From JAWKWH01 sp965204295 (GTDB lineage: Bacteria; Pseudomonadota; Alphaproteobacteria; Rhizobiales; Rhizobiaceae): 64,000 nt of DNA. Both the position numbers and the translations under genes were made by a program. Shown here one piece after another: positions 28,465 through 36,179 of this stretch. The notes below the pieces were generated by a model, which was not told where the DNA came from, did no database searches, and worked only from the letters and a program-made list of their open reading frames with translations. Position 1 is the stretch's first letter. Each line of letters starts with the position of its first letter. The stretch is taken from assembly GCA_965204295.1 (NCBI GenBank), contig OZ241973.1, forward strand, positions 1,240,001 through 1,304,000, in the 5' to 3' direction.

Positions 28465-30975
28465 TCAGTTGCCGTAGAGATAGCTCGGCAGCCAAAGCGC
28501 GATCTGCGGAAACAGGAAGATCAGAATCAGCCCGAGCAACTGGATGCCCATGAATTGCATCATGCCGAAATAGATGTCCTTCAAATCCCATTCGGGCACG
28601 ACTCCCTTCAGGAAGTAGGCTGACAGCGCCACCGGCGGCGACAGCCAGGCCGTTTGCAGGTTTACCGCGACCAGGATTCCGAACCAGATGAGGTTGACGC
28701 CGAGACTTTCCAGCAGGGGAATGAGGATAGGCACGATGATCAGCACGATCGGGACCCATTCCAGCGGCCAGCCGAGCAGGAAAATGAGCGCCATGATGAA
28801 GATCAGCATGGCGGTGGTCGATAGTTCGAAGGAGAGCAGCAGTTCGGTCAGGAATTTCGGGGTGCCGAGGTTGGAGAAGACCGCGCCGAAGAAATTCGAC
28901 GCCGCAACGAGGAACATGATCAAAACGGTGATTTCGAGCGTCTTGATCAGCGCGTCGTAAAAGCGGGTCAGATTGAACTTGCGATAACCGACGGACAGCA
29001 GGATGGAGCCGAGCGCGCCACAGGCCGAGGCTTCCGCGGGCGTGGCCCAGCCGGCGAGGATGGAACCGAGTGCGAAAGCGATCAGAATGGTCGGGGGCAC
29101 AAGACCCATGAAGAATTCGTACCAGAGGTCGGAGAAATAGAAGCGTCTCCGAGCGTCCTCGGAATACAGAACCATTGATCTGTAGGCTGTGAAAACAAGG
29201 AAGCCCGTGATTACCGCCTGGCAAAAGATCGCAAACCAGCCACTGCCCGCGAAGACGTGAAGGTAGGGAAGCGGACCGATTGTCAGTCCGGTCAGCATGA
29301 CAAAAAGGCCATGGACAAAACCGAGCGTGGTTAATGGCAGCAGTAAGGTCACCACCACTCTGGTCACCTGGAAAGAGCGGAAACAGGCATACATAATGGC
29401 GAGCCAGGCCAATGGGAAAACAAGGCCGGCCAGGGGAAACAGTTTCCCCAAAGTTCCCGACGCGCCCAATATCAACAATGCAGACAGCATCACGATCGAA
29501 AGAAGAACCAGACAGACCTCCAACGGATAATCGCCGGATGTCTCGGGCTGCTCTTCCGGCGGCAGTATCGGACCCATGGCCGGGTTCATCCAGCAGCGGC
29601 CGAGCGCATAAATCATGTAAAGCGCGGCAAGCAGAATGCCGGGAATGATCGCGGCGCGGAACAGGTCCGTGACGGGGACTTCAAGAACCGGTCCCATGAC
29701 GATCAGCATAATTGAAGGAGGGATAAGGATGCCAAGCGTTCCGCCGGCGGTGATCGTTCCCGCCGCGAGACGGACATCGTAGCCCGACTTGTTCATGGTT
29801 TTCGCGGCCATGATGCCAAGGATCGTGACGGACGCGCCGACGATACCGGTGGCGGCGGCGAAAATCGTGGAGACGAACAGCACCGCGATGAACAGTGCGC
29901 CACGGGTGCGGCTCATCATCAGTTGCACCGCCTTGAAGAGCCGCTCCATCAGCCCCGCCTGCTCCATCATGATGCCCATGAAGATGAACAGAGGCACGGC
30001 GACCAGCTGGTCGCTGAGCATGGTGGAGTTCACCTGCAGCGTCATCAGGAAGAAGGTGACCGCGCTGTTGGTGCCCCATGCTCCGAAGGTGAAGGCCAAA
30101 AAGACCAGCGTGAAGGAGATCGGAAAGCCGACGAAAATCGAAAACAGCATCGCTCCCAGCATGAGCAGGCCGATGGTCGGTTTCGAGAAATCGAACAGGC
30201 CGGAACTCTTCGCAACAGCATCCCACCAATCGCCGAACGGCACGGTGTCGGAGAAGAAGGTGGTTGTGAAGACGGCAGCCAAAATGATCAGATAGACCGG
30301 CAAAAAGCGCACGAAGATGCGCTCCCGTTCCCGGCCCATGTCGTAGAAGGCGCGGAACAGTTCCGGGACGCCCTGCAACAGCAGCAGAAACGCGCCGACG
30401 GGCATTGCAAGGCGGGCGGGCCACAGGATCGGCGCCCAGGTGGAATCCATCGTCGTTTCGCCTTTGATAAAGGCATCCCACCAGAAATCCGCCGCCGTCC
30501 AGGTGAAGAACAGCATCGCCGGGAAATAAAACGCCATATAGAGCACCGCATCGACGGTGGCCCGCGTCCTGACGCTCCAATTGCGATAGAGGAAGTCCGC
30601 CCGGATATGAACGCCGCGCATCAGCGCGTAACCCGCACCCATCATGAACAGCACGCCGCCGGTCATGCGCGAAATGTCATAGGCCCACAGTGTCGGGCCA
30701 AGGCCGATGGCGCGGGCAACATCGTTCATGCCCCAGCCGGTCAATGTCCCGAACAAGGTGCGGGAGACAACCTCAAAGACCATCACGAGAATCAACGGCG
30801 CCAGGAGCAGGCAGGTGATCCGGCCGGCCCACAGGTTGAGCAGGTCAATCGATGCCGTGATCGGACGCTGCCATGGCGTCATGTCTTCGGGGGTCTGACC
30901 CGGCTCTTCGGCCCGGCGTTCAGCGATCAACTCGTCGGTGATATCGAGTTCGCCCGGCTCCACGTCCTCGGCCAT
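28465..30975 (-). CDS. dctQM: Fused DctQM TRAP transporter membrane protein
   Basis: Integral membrane protein of 836 residues combining the small DctQ subunit and the large DctM subunit of a TRAP secondary transporter. It starts MAEDVEPGELDITD at 30975 with GGGAGGA 8-11 bases upstream; upstream codons are not family-like. After a hydrophilic N-terminus (1-45), the Q domain has about four helices (50-270), and the M domain (about 285-836) includes the conserved ILIPPSIMLIVMG loop and the second half ending IFLFPQIALWLPSYLYGN. The hairpin-loop region with PEEQPE (about 460) is longer than in typical M subunits. Encoded directly after dctP, so P and QM form one transporter. Confidence 0.92.
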   Translation of the reverse strand: MAEDVEPGELDITDELIAERRAEEPGQTPEDMTPWQRPITASIDLLNLWAGRITCLLLAPLILVMVFEVVSRTLFGTLTGWGMNDVARAIGLGPTLWAYDISRMTGGVLFMMGAGYALMRGVHIRADFLYRNWSVRTRATVDAVLYMAFYFPAMLFFTWTAADFWWDAFIKGETTMDSTWAPILWPARLAMPVGAFLLLLQGVPELFRAFYDMGRERERIFVRFLPVYLIILAAVFTTTFFSDTVPFGDWWDAVAKSSGLFDFSKPTIGLLMLGAMLFSIFVGFPISFTLVFLAFTFGAWGTNSAVTFFLMTLQVNSTMLSDQLVAVPLFIFMGIMMEQAGLMERLFKAVQLMMSRTRGALFIAVLFVSTIFAAATGIVGASVTILGIMAAKTMNKSGYDVRLAAGTITAGGTLGILIPPSIMLIVMGPVLEVPVTDLFRAAIIPGILLAALYMIYALGRCWMNPAMGPILPPEEQPETSGDYPLEVCLVLLSIVMLSALLILGASGTLGKLFPLAGLVFPLAWLAIMYACFRSFQVTRVVVTLLLPLTTLGFVHGLFVMLTGLTIGPLPYLHVFAGSGWFAIFCQAVITGFLVFTAYRSMVLYSEDARRRFYFSDLWYEFFMGLVPPTILIAFALGSILAGWATPAEASACGALGSILLSVGYRKFNLTRFYDALIKTLEITVLIMFLVAASNFFGAVFSNLGTPKFLTELLLSFELSTTAMLIFIMALIFLLGWPLEWVPIVLIIVPILIPLLESLGVNLIWFGILVAVNLQTAWLSPPVALSAYFLKGVVPEWDLKDIYFGMMQFMGIQLLGLILIFLFPQIALWLPSYLYGN

Positions 30976-31069
30976 AGCGGTGTCCTCCCCAGACGCTGAA
31001 CTCAAATTTGCATTCTCTTCCCTTGAGGGAGAAGATGGTCCATCGCTGCGATGCAAAGCAGATGTTGAA

Positions 31070-31098
31070 CCGTCCTCCCCCTCATCGGGGGAGGACGG
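31070..31098 (-). repeat. 12-bp palindromic hairpin between dctP and dctQM
   Basis: A perfect 12-base-pair inverted repeat (CCGTCCTCCCCC and its complement) with a five-base loop lies 20 bases after the dctP stop. Just upstream another imperfect GGGAGAAGA/TCTTCTCCC arm is visible. The pair resembles the intergenic palindromic elements of Rhizobiales, and it may also reduce read-through into dctQM so that more binding protein than permease is made. No T-run. Confidence 0.55.
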
Positions 31099-31117
31099 GA
31101 AGCACTCACATTCCGGG

Positions 31118-32236
31118 CTACTTCTTCAGGCTGTCCGCATAGGCCTTGCCCAGCGCGGCATTGGATGCCTGTGCGCCGGCCCAGAAGGGAACGGCGACCG
31201 CGGCAAAGGCTTTCTGACTGTCCCAAACCTCCTTGAAGAAGGCGTTTTTGGACGCGTTCTCCTCAAGCAGCGCCTTGGCGGCGTTCATGTAGGCAGGGAA
31301 GTAGTCCGCCGGGGTGTCGTGCAACTGCACGCCATGATTGTCGGTCAGATCCTTCAGCGCCTTGCCGTTTTCATAGATGCGGTAGGACATCGCCTTCGAC
31401 AGCGAAGCGTTGGCCGCGACTTCCATGGCCTTTTTCTGACGGTCGGTCATGGAATTGTAGACGTCGCCATTGACGTACAATTCGCCGTTGACGACGACCT
31501 GATGCAGGCCCTGCAGATAGTAGTGTTTCAGCACTTTCTGGAAGCCGAAAACACTGTCCGGCTTCGGACAGCACCATTCGGCGGCGTCAATGGTCCCTTT
31601 TTCCAGAGCCGGCAGAATGTCGCCGCCGCCCATGGCGACCGACGCAACGCCAATGTCCTTGTAGGCCTGTCCGGGGATGCCGGGAGGCGTGCGGAAACGG
31701 TATTTGCGGAAGTCGTCCATCGACGCGATCGGTTCCTTGAACCAGCCCAGAGCCTCCGGTCCGACCGGGTGCAGCATGAAGCCCTTGACGTTCACGTCCA
31801 TCTCTTTCCAGAGCCGTTCGTAGAGTTCCTTGCCGCCGGCAAAGTGGAACCAGGACAGGAAGGCGAGGTTGTCCATGCCGATGCCGCCACCGGCCGGCGG
31901 GGAGCCGAAAAGAGCGGCGGCGGGATGTTTGCCCGACCAGTAATGCGTATAGGCGAAGCCGCCTTCGACGAGACCCTTGTCGACGGCGTCGAGCACTTCA
32001 CTGACGCCAACAACGGCGCCGGCGGGCAGAACCTCGATCCGCACCGGATCGTCGGCGGTCAACGCCAGCACATCTTCGGCGAAGTCCTTCAGCATGACAG
32101 CTTCGTCGGCCTTTGCCCCAATCACGGACTGAACCCGAATGTTCACCTCCGCGGCGCTTGCCGGAAAGGCGGCCATCGCGGTCACGCCGACCGCGGCGGA
32201 CGCCAGGCCCTTGGTAAGTTTTGAAAGAACGGACAT
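31118..32236 (-). CDS. dctP: TRAP transporter substrate-binding protein
   Basis: Periplasmic DctP-type binding protein of 372 residues. Start at 32236 gives a Sec signal peptide (MSVLSKLTKGLASAAVGVTA, cut after AASA near 29); CAGGGAGGA precedes it. The YWSGKHPAAALFGS and WFKEPIASMDDFRKYRFRTP segments (about 110 and 175-195) and the AEWCCPKPDSVFGF segment near 235 place it in the alpha-keto/monocarboxylate-type subgroup of DctP proteins, by pattern only. The next gene is the fused QM permease. It is encoded with its own upstream region and no visible regulator on this strand; the plus-strand IclR gene 1.1 kb away could control it. Confidence 0.9.
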   Translation of the reverse strand: MSVLSKLTKGLASAAVGVTAMAAFPASAAEVNIRVQSVIGAKADEAVMLKDFAEDVLALTADDPVRIEVLPAGAVVGVSEVLDAVDKGLVEGGFAYTHYWSGKHPAAALFGSPPAGGGIGMDNLAFLSWFHFAGGKELYERLWKEMDVNVKGFMLHPVGPEALGWFKEPIASMDDFRKYRFRTPPGIPGQAYKDIGVASVAMGGGDILPALEKGTIDAAEWCCPKPDSVFGFQKVLKHYYLQGLHQVVVNGELYVNGDVYNSMTDRQKKAMEVAANASLSKAMSYRIYENGKALKDLTDNHGVQLHDTPADYFPAYMNAAKALLEENASKNAFFKEVWDSQKAFAAVAVPFWAGAQASNAALGKAYADSLKK

Positions 32237-32394
32237 TGCTATCCTCCCTGGTTTGAGTAAGTTTTCAAAGTAAGCCCCTGGCGCGACGATACGAACATCT
32301 CCGGATCCCCGGTGGCGCAAGGAGCGTTTACATCAGATGTAGAGCGATATCTCCCTTGCGCTGGTTTCATCTGAATTCGTGGCGCCGGAGCAGG

Positions 32395-33027
32395 TCATAG
32401 AGCGGCCGCTCCCGGCAGATTCATAAGTCTCGCCACCTGGGGCCAGCCATCATAGAGCATGTCGAGCGAGAGGTAAACGAGGAACAGCAGACCTGCCCAG
32501 GAAAGCCAAGGGTAACGATTCATGACATGCATGATCATGGTGGCGAAAAACGCCATGAAAGCAATCGCAAGAGCCAGACCGAAAACAAGCAGCACCGTGT
32601 TATCCCTCGCGATCGCCGCAACGGCGACAACATTGTCGATGGACATCGAAACATCAGCGACGGTTATCGTCACCAGCGCGTCGTAAAGTTGCTTTCTCGG
32701 CGGGCCCTGGTATCCCCTGGCGCTGAGTGTCGCTTCAGCTTCCCGCGGCACGTGCTCGGCGAGTTCCTGATAGAAACGCCAGCAGACCCAGCAAAGCAGC
32801 AGCCCGCCCGCAAAGAGGATTCCCGGAATGGCGAGCAGATAAGTCGCCGCAATCGCAAAGATGATCCGGAGGAACGCCGCCAGCGCCATTCCAAAAAATA
32901 TCGCCTTCCTGCGAAGTTCGGGCGAGAGGCCTGCAGCCGCCATGCCGATGATAAGCGCGTTGTCGCCCGACAGGATAATGTCCGCGAATATGATCTGGAG
33001 GATATCCAGAGTTCCCGCCAAACTCAT
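32395..33027 (-). CDS. TerC-family integral membrane protein (YjbE type)
   Basis: 210 residues, about seven hydrophobic helices. TerC signature DIILSGDNALIIGMAA (about 15-30) and its second copy ADVSMSIDNVVAVAAIA (about 123-139), the acidic pairs probably metal-binding. Family members are implicated in metal (Mn2+) homeostasis, including manganese export. Ribosome site GGAGGATATC precedes ATG; a 61-codon open frame upstream overlaps by four bases but has no recognisable content. The gene is alone, downstream of TRAP genes on the same strand after a gap. Confidence 0.9.
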   Translation of the reverse strand: MSLAGTLDILQIIFADIILSGDNALIIGMAAAGLSPELRRKAIFFGMALAAFLRIIFAIAATYLLAIPGILFAGGLLLCWVCWRFYQELAEHVPREAEATLSARGYQGPPRKQLYDALVTITVADVSMSIDNVVAVAAIARDNTVLLVFGLALAIAFMAFFATMIMHVMNRYPWLSWAGLLFLVYLSLDMLYDGWPQVARLMNLPGAAAL

Positions 33028-33347
33028 TCGATATCCTCCAGGACCGTATCAGGCGCCTTCATCGCAATCCCGAGTTCCGCGGCGCTCCGAAAACGGCCGG
33101 TCCACAATGCTAGCGCGTCCCGACAGCGGGACAGAAAATCCATGCTGTTCAGGCAGTCACTGAAGTTGTTGCCCGGAAGACTGATCAGAGCGCCCTCTTT
33201 CCACCGCATTTGACAAAAACATCAAAAATTGAGACTTTTTATCTCATTTATGTAATTTGAGCACAAAGGCTGCTTTGACACAAGCGGAATTTATGTGCCA
33301 TCGCAGCTTGGCTAATTTCCGCCGTTTCAAAAGAAGGTTGACTGTGG

Positions 33348-34109
33348 ATGAAGGGCGATGGGCGGATACCGACCAATCTGAGGACACTGCGCATCCTTGA
33401 GATATTGGGTAAATCCGACAGTCCGATGACGCCGACCGAGATTAACCGCGAACTCGGCCTGCCCAAACAAACGGTTCATCGCCTTTGCAACACGCTTACA
33501 TCGGAGAGGTTTTTGATCCTCGATTCCGACGGCAAGCGCCTGAGGCCAAGCCGCCGGCTTCGAATGCTGGCCTCGGGTGTGTTGTACGCGTCGCGATTTC
33601 ACGTCGCCCGGCGCCAGATATTGCTGGATGTCGCAAAACAGGTCCGCGAAACCGTCAACTTCGTGGTGCCGGACGATCAGGGCATGACGTATCAGGACAG
33701 GGTGGAAACCGATTGGCCGTTTCGCATCCAACTGCCGGTGGGCTCTCATGTGCCGTTTCATTGTACCGCAAGCGGCAAGACCTTTCTGGCGAGCCTGAAA
33801 CCGGCGCCCAGAAAGACCATGATCGAGGGATTGAATCTCGAAAGGCTAACCGCGAATACACATACCGATGCCGACGGCCTGATGAACGAATTAATGGAAA
33901 TCGCACGGTTGGGCTACGCGCTCGACCGTGAGGAGTTTATGGAAGGCATGGTGGCCATCGCGGTGCCGGTTCGCGATCCGGTGGGCCGTTTTTTTGCGGC
34001 GCTGGCGTATCACGGGCCGACACAGCGCATGTCGCTGGAAGCCGCCGTCAACGACGTCGGCCTCCTGAAGGACGCGGCTGAACGGCTTTCGGGCGCGATT
34101 TTCGCTTAG
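33348..34109 (+). CDS. IclR-family transcriptional regulator
   Basis: 253 residues: an N-terminal winged helix-turn-helix (about 10-75, LRILEILGKSDSPMTPTEINRELGLPKQTVHRLCNTL) and a C-terminal effector-binding IclR domain (about 85-250). Members respond to small carboxylates and often control neighbouring catabolic genes. It sits divergent from the terC region and is about 1 kb from the dctPQM operon, a plausible target. No effector-specific residue pattern could be assigned. Confidence 0.9.
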   Translation: MKGDGRIPTNLRTLRILEILGKSDSPMTPTEINRELGLPKQTVHRLCNTLTSERFLILDSDGKRLRPSRRLRMLASGVLYASRFHVARRQILLDVAKQVRETVNFVVPDDQGMTYQDRVETDWPFRIQLPVGSHVPFHCTASGKTFLASLKPAPRKTMIEGLNLERLTANTHTDADGLMNELMEIARLGYALDREEFMEGMVAIAVPVRDPVGRFFAALAYHGPTQRMSLEAAVNDVGLLKDAAERLSGAIFA

Positions 34110-34130
34110 CCGCGCTATTTTTGACCCTGT

Positions 34131-34799
34131 TTAGGAGTCGACGACCCGGGTCGTTCGCTTCAAGTGCGCGGATATATCCGCAAACACATCGACGAACATC
34201 GCCTCGGTCAGCCGGCCGGTATTCGTGTTGTAACGTGAACAGTGATAGCTGGAGAAAATCAACAGTCCGGCCGCCTGATTTCTGGCCCCGTGGGAAAACG
34301 GATAGTCGCGAACTCTCAACCCAAGCGCCCTGATCGTTGACTGATGTGCGATCATGCCCAAAGTCAGGATGGCTTCAAGGTTTGCAAACCGGTTAATCGT
34401 GTTGCTCAGAAAGGTGCGACACGTATTGACTTCCGCGCCAATCGGCTTGTTCTCAGGCGGGACACAGCGCACCGCGTTGGTGATCGCCGTCTCGACGAGT
34501 TGCACCCCGTCATCGGGACGGGCGTCGAATTGGCCTTTGGACAACCCAAAACGATTGAGCGTCGAGTAAAGCAGATCGCCGGCAAAATCGCCGGTGAATG
34601 GCCGACCGGTCCGATTGGCGCCTCGCAATCCGGGAGCCAGCCCAACGATGAGAAACCGCACGCTGCCGTCGCCGTCCGCGGCGGCGAACGTGGGCACCGG
34701 ACCGTTGCGCCAGGTCGGTTCCCGCAGGCGCCACTCACCGACATAACCGCTTAACCGCGGACAAAGAGCGCAGTCACGGGGAGGGTCGACGGCGCGCAT
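34131..34799 (-). CDS. Uracil-DNA glycosylase family 5 (UDGb)
   Basis: DNA repair enzyme of 222 residues that removes uracil and other deaminated bases from double-stranded DNA. Family-5 signatures: Cys10 and Cys13 in DCALCPRL plus later Cys (NAVRCVPPENKP, about 111, and NTCRTFLS, about 127) make the 4Fe-4S site; motif GLAPGLRGANRTGRPFTGD (about 53-71) is the catalytic/nucleotide-binding box, without the family-1 Asp; SSYHCSRYNTNTGRLT (about 183-198) is the motif B variant with an H-C-S instead of the usual H-P-S. Stands alone on the minus strand. Confidence 0.92.
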   Translation of the reverse strand: MRAVDPPRDCALCPRLSGYVGEWRLREPTWRNGPVPTFAAADGDGSVRFLIVGLAPGLRGANRTGRPFTGDFAGDLLYSTLNRFGLSKGQFDARPDDGVQLVETAITNAVRCVPPENKPIGAEVNTCRTFLSNTINRFANLEAILTLGMIAHQSTIRALGLRVRDYPFSHGARNQAAGLLIFSSYHCSRYNTNTGRLTEAMFVDVFADISAHLKRTTRVVDS

Positions 34800-34812
34800 T
34801 CATGACCCGGGA

Positions 34813-35397
34813 TCAATAATCGTCTTCGCCGTATTGTTCATTCTCGTCCCCCCGACGCTGAACGCGTTCCAATGGATCACGCCCAACTTCGTCTTTCAGC
34901 GTTGAAAGCTCAAGAAAATGATCGGCTTGCCTGCGCAGATCGTCGGAAACCATCGGCGGCTGCGATTGCATGGTGGACACGACCGATACCTTGCGGCCCC
35001 GCCTTTGCAGCGCCTCGACAAGTGAACGAAAATCGCCGTCGCCTGAAAAGATCACATAGTGATCGATAACATCGGACAGTTCCATCGCATCAATCGTCAG
35101 TTCGATGTCCATATTGCCCTTGATTTTACGCCGTCCCGTCGCATCGGTGAACTCCTTGGCCGGTTTGGTGACGACCCTGTAACCGTTGTAATCAAGCCAA
35201 TCGATCAGTGGTCGAATGGAGGAATACTCCTGGTCTTCAAGCATGGCGGTATAGTAATAGGCACGCAACAAATAGCCGCGTTTTTGAAATTTTTCCAGCA
35301 GCTTACGATAGTCGATATCGAAATTCAGCGATCTGGAGGCGGCATAAAGATTGGCGCCGTCAACAAACAGTGCAATTTTTTCCCTAGGGTCGAACAT
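34813..35397 (-). CDS. NYN-domain (LabA/DUF88) protein
   Basis: Predicted RNase-like PIN/NYN protein, 194 residues. Acidic metal site residues are visible in IALFVDGANLYAA (Asp13 region), KGNMDIELTIDAM (about 95-107) and FSGDGDFRSLVEALQRRG (about 117-134). Family members (LabA-like) act in RNA processing or metabolism; no partner is inferred. A short acidic C-terminal tail (NEQYGEDDY). Located divergent from rpoZ-rsh, with a shared intergenic stretch of about 280 bases containing a promoter candidate. Confidence 0.88.
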   Translation of the reverse strand: MFDPREKIALFVDGANLYAASRSLNFDIDYRKLLEKFQKRGYLLRAYYYTAMLEDQEYSSIRPLIDWLDYNGYRVVTKPAKEFTDATGRRKIKGNMDIELTIDAMELSDVIDHYVIFSGDGDFRSLVEALQRRGRKVSVVSTMQSQPPMVSDDLRRQADHFLELSTLKDEVGRDPLERVQRRGDENEQYGEDDY

Positions 35398-35607
35398 GTG
35401 GCAACCTCCCAGAAATTTTATAGCAATTCCAAATGCTCAGCGATACCCAAATATGTTTGATCCCGGGTACACCCGTCAAAGATAGCGGTATGCCACGAAA
35501 AATCCAGCCCATCGCCGAAACAATCGAGCGCTCTGCGTATGCGGAATATTAAGATGCCGGAGACGCGTCTGTTGTCCAAAATCCCGGGCGTGAAATCGCT
35601 ATCATGC

Positions 35608-35636
35608 TTGAATTGGCGGTCCGATCCGGCTATGGA
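35608..35636 (+). promoter_or_regulatory. Candidate sigma-70 promoter of rpoZ
   Basis: TTGAAT (35608-35613) and TATGGA (35631-35636) with a 17-base spacer, about 45 bases before the rpoZ start. The rest of the 280-base gap shows no gene. Confidence 0.5.
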
Positions 35637-35679
35637 GCCGTTTAATTCCCGATAAATCCGGCATGAAAGGAACACAGAC

Positions 35680-36072
35680 ATGGCCCGTGTGACCGTCGAG
35701 GACTGCATCGAAAAAGTGGACAACCGGTTTGATCTCGTTCTTTTGGCCGGCCATCGCGCGCGGCAGGTGTCCCAGGGCGCGGATATTACCGTCGAGCGGG
35801 ACAATGACAAGAATCCTGTCGTTGCGCTTCGCGAGATTGCCGATGAAACGCTTTCGCCAGGCGATCTGAAGGAAGATCTAATTCACTCCCTGCAGCGCTA
35901 TGTCGAGGTCGACGAGCCCGAAGCCGAGGAATTGATCGAATCGGTCATCAAGGTCGGAACCGAAGAAGTTGCCGACGTACCGGACGCCGTCTCATTCGAC
36001 CGCATGTCGGAGGAAGAATTGCTCGCAGGCATCGAAGGTCTGGTGCCGCCGGAAAAAAGCGACGATTTTTAG
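35680..36072 (+). CDS. rpoZ: RNA polymerase omega subunit
   Basis: 130 residues, the alphaproteobacterial length. Omega aids folding of beta-prime. The family start MARVTVEDCIEKVDNRFDLV and the LLAGHRARQVSQGA helix are present, then a second conserved NPVVALREIADETLSP box. The C-terminal half is acidic. An in-frame second domain found only in Rhizobiales/related groups (DEPEAEELIESVIKVGTEE) is seen. rsh follows 107 bases on; an intrinsic terminator lies between them. Confidence 0.97.
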   Translation: MARVTVEDCIEKVDNRFDLVLLAGHRARQVSQGADITVERDNDKNPVVALREIADETLSPGDLKEDLIHSLQRYVEVDEPEAEELIESVIKVGTEEVADVPDAVSFDRMSEEELLAGIEGLVPPEKSDDF

Positions 36073-36120
36073 ATCGCCCGGACCCTTCCGGGTTAACGTT
36101 TTCGTGTTATTTGAGAAGGT

Positions 36121-36154
36121 GCGCCACGGGAGAATGTGGCGCGTCTTTCATTTT
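36121..36154 (+). terminator. Rho-independent terminator of rpoZ
   Basis: Stem GCGCCAC (36121-36127) and GTGGCGC (36136-36142), loop of eight, followed by a T-rich tail GTCTTTCATTTT. A smaller stem CCCGGA/TCCGGG is just upstream at 36077-36092. Confidence 0.6.
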
Positions 36155-36179
36155 GGGATGTGTTTGACGGAGTCCGCCC

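Noticed and set aside
33024..33209. 61-codon minus-strand frame overlapping the terC start by ATGA
   Set aside because: The overlap is tempting, but there is no ribosome site, and the encoded residues match nothing I recognise; the terC ribosome site lies inside it.
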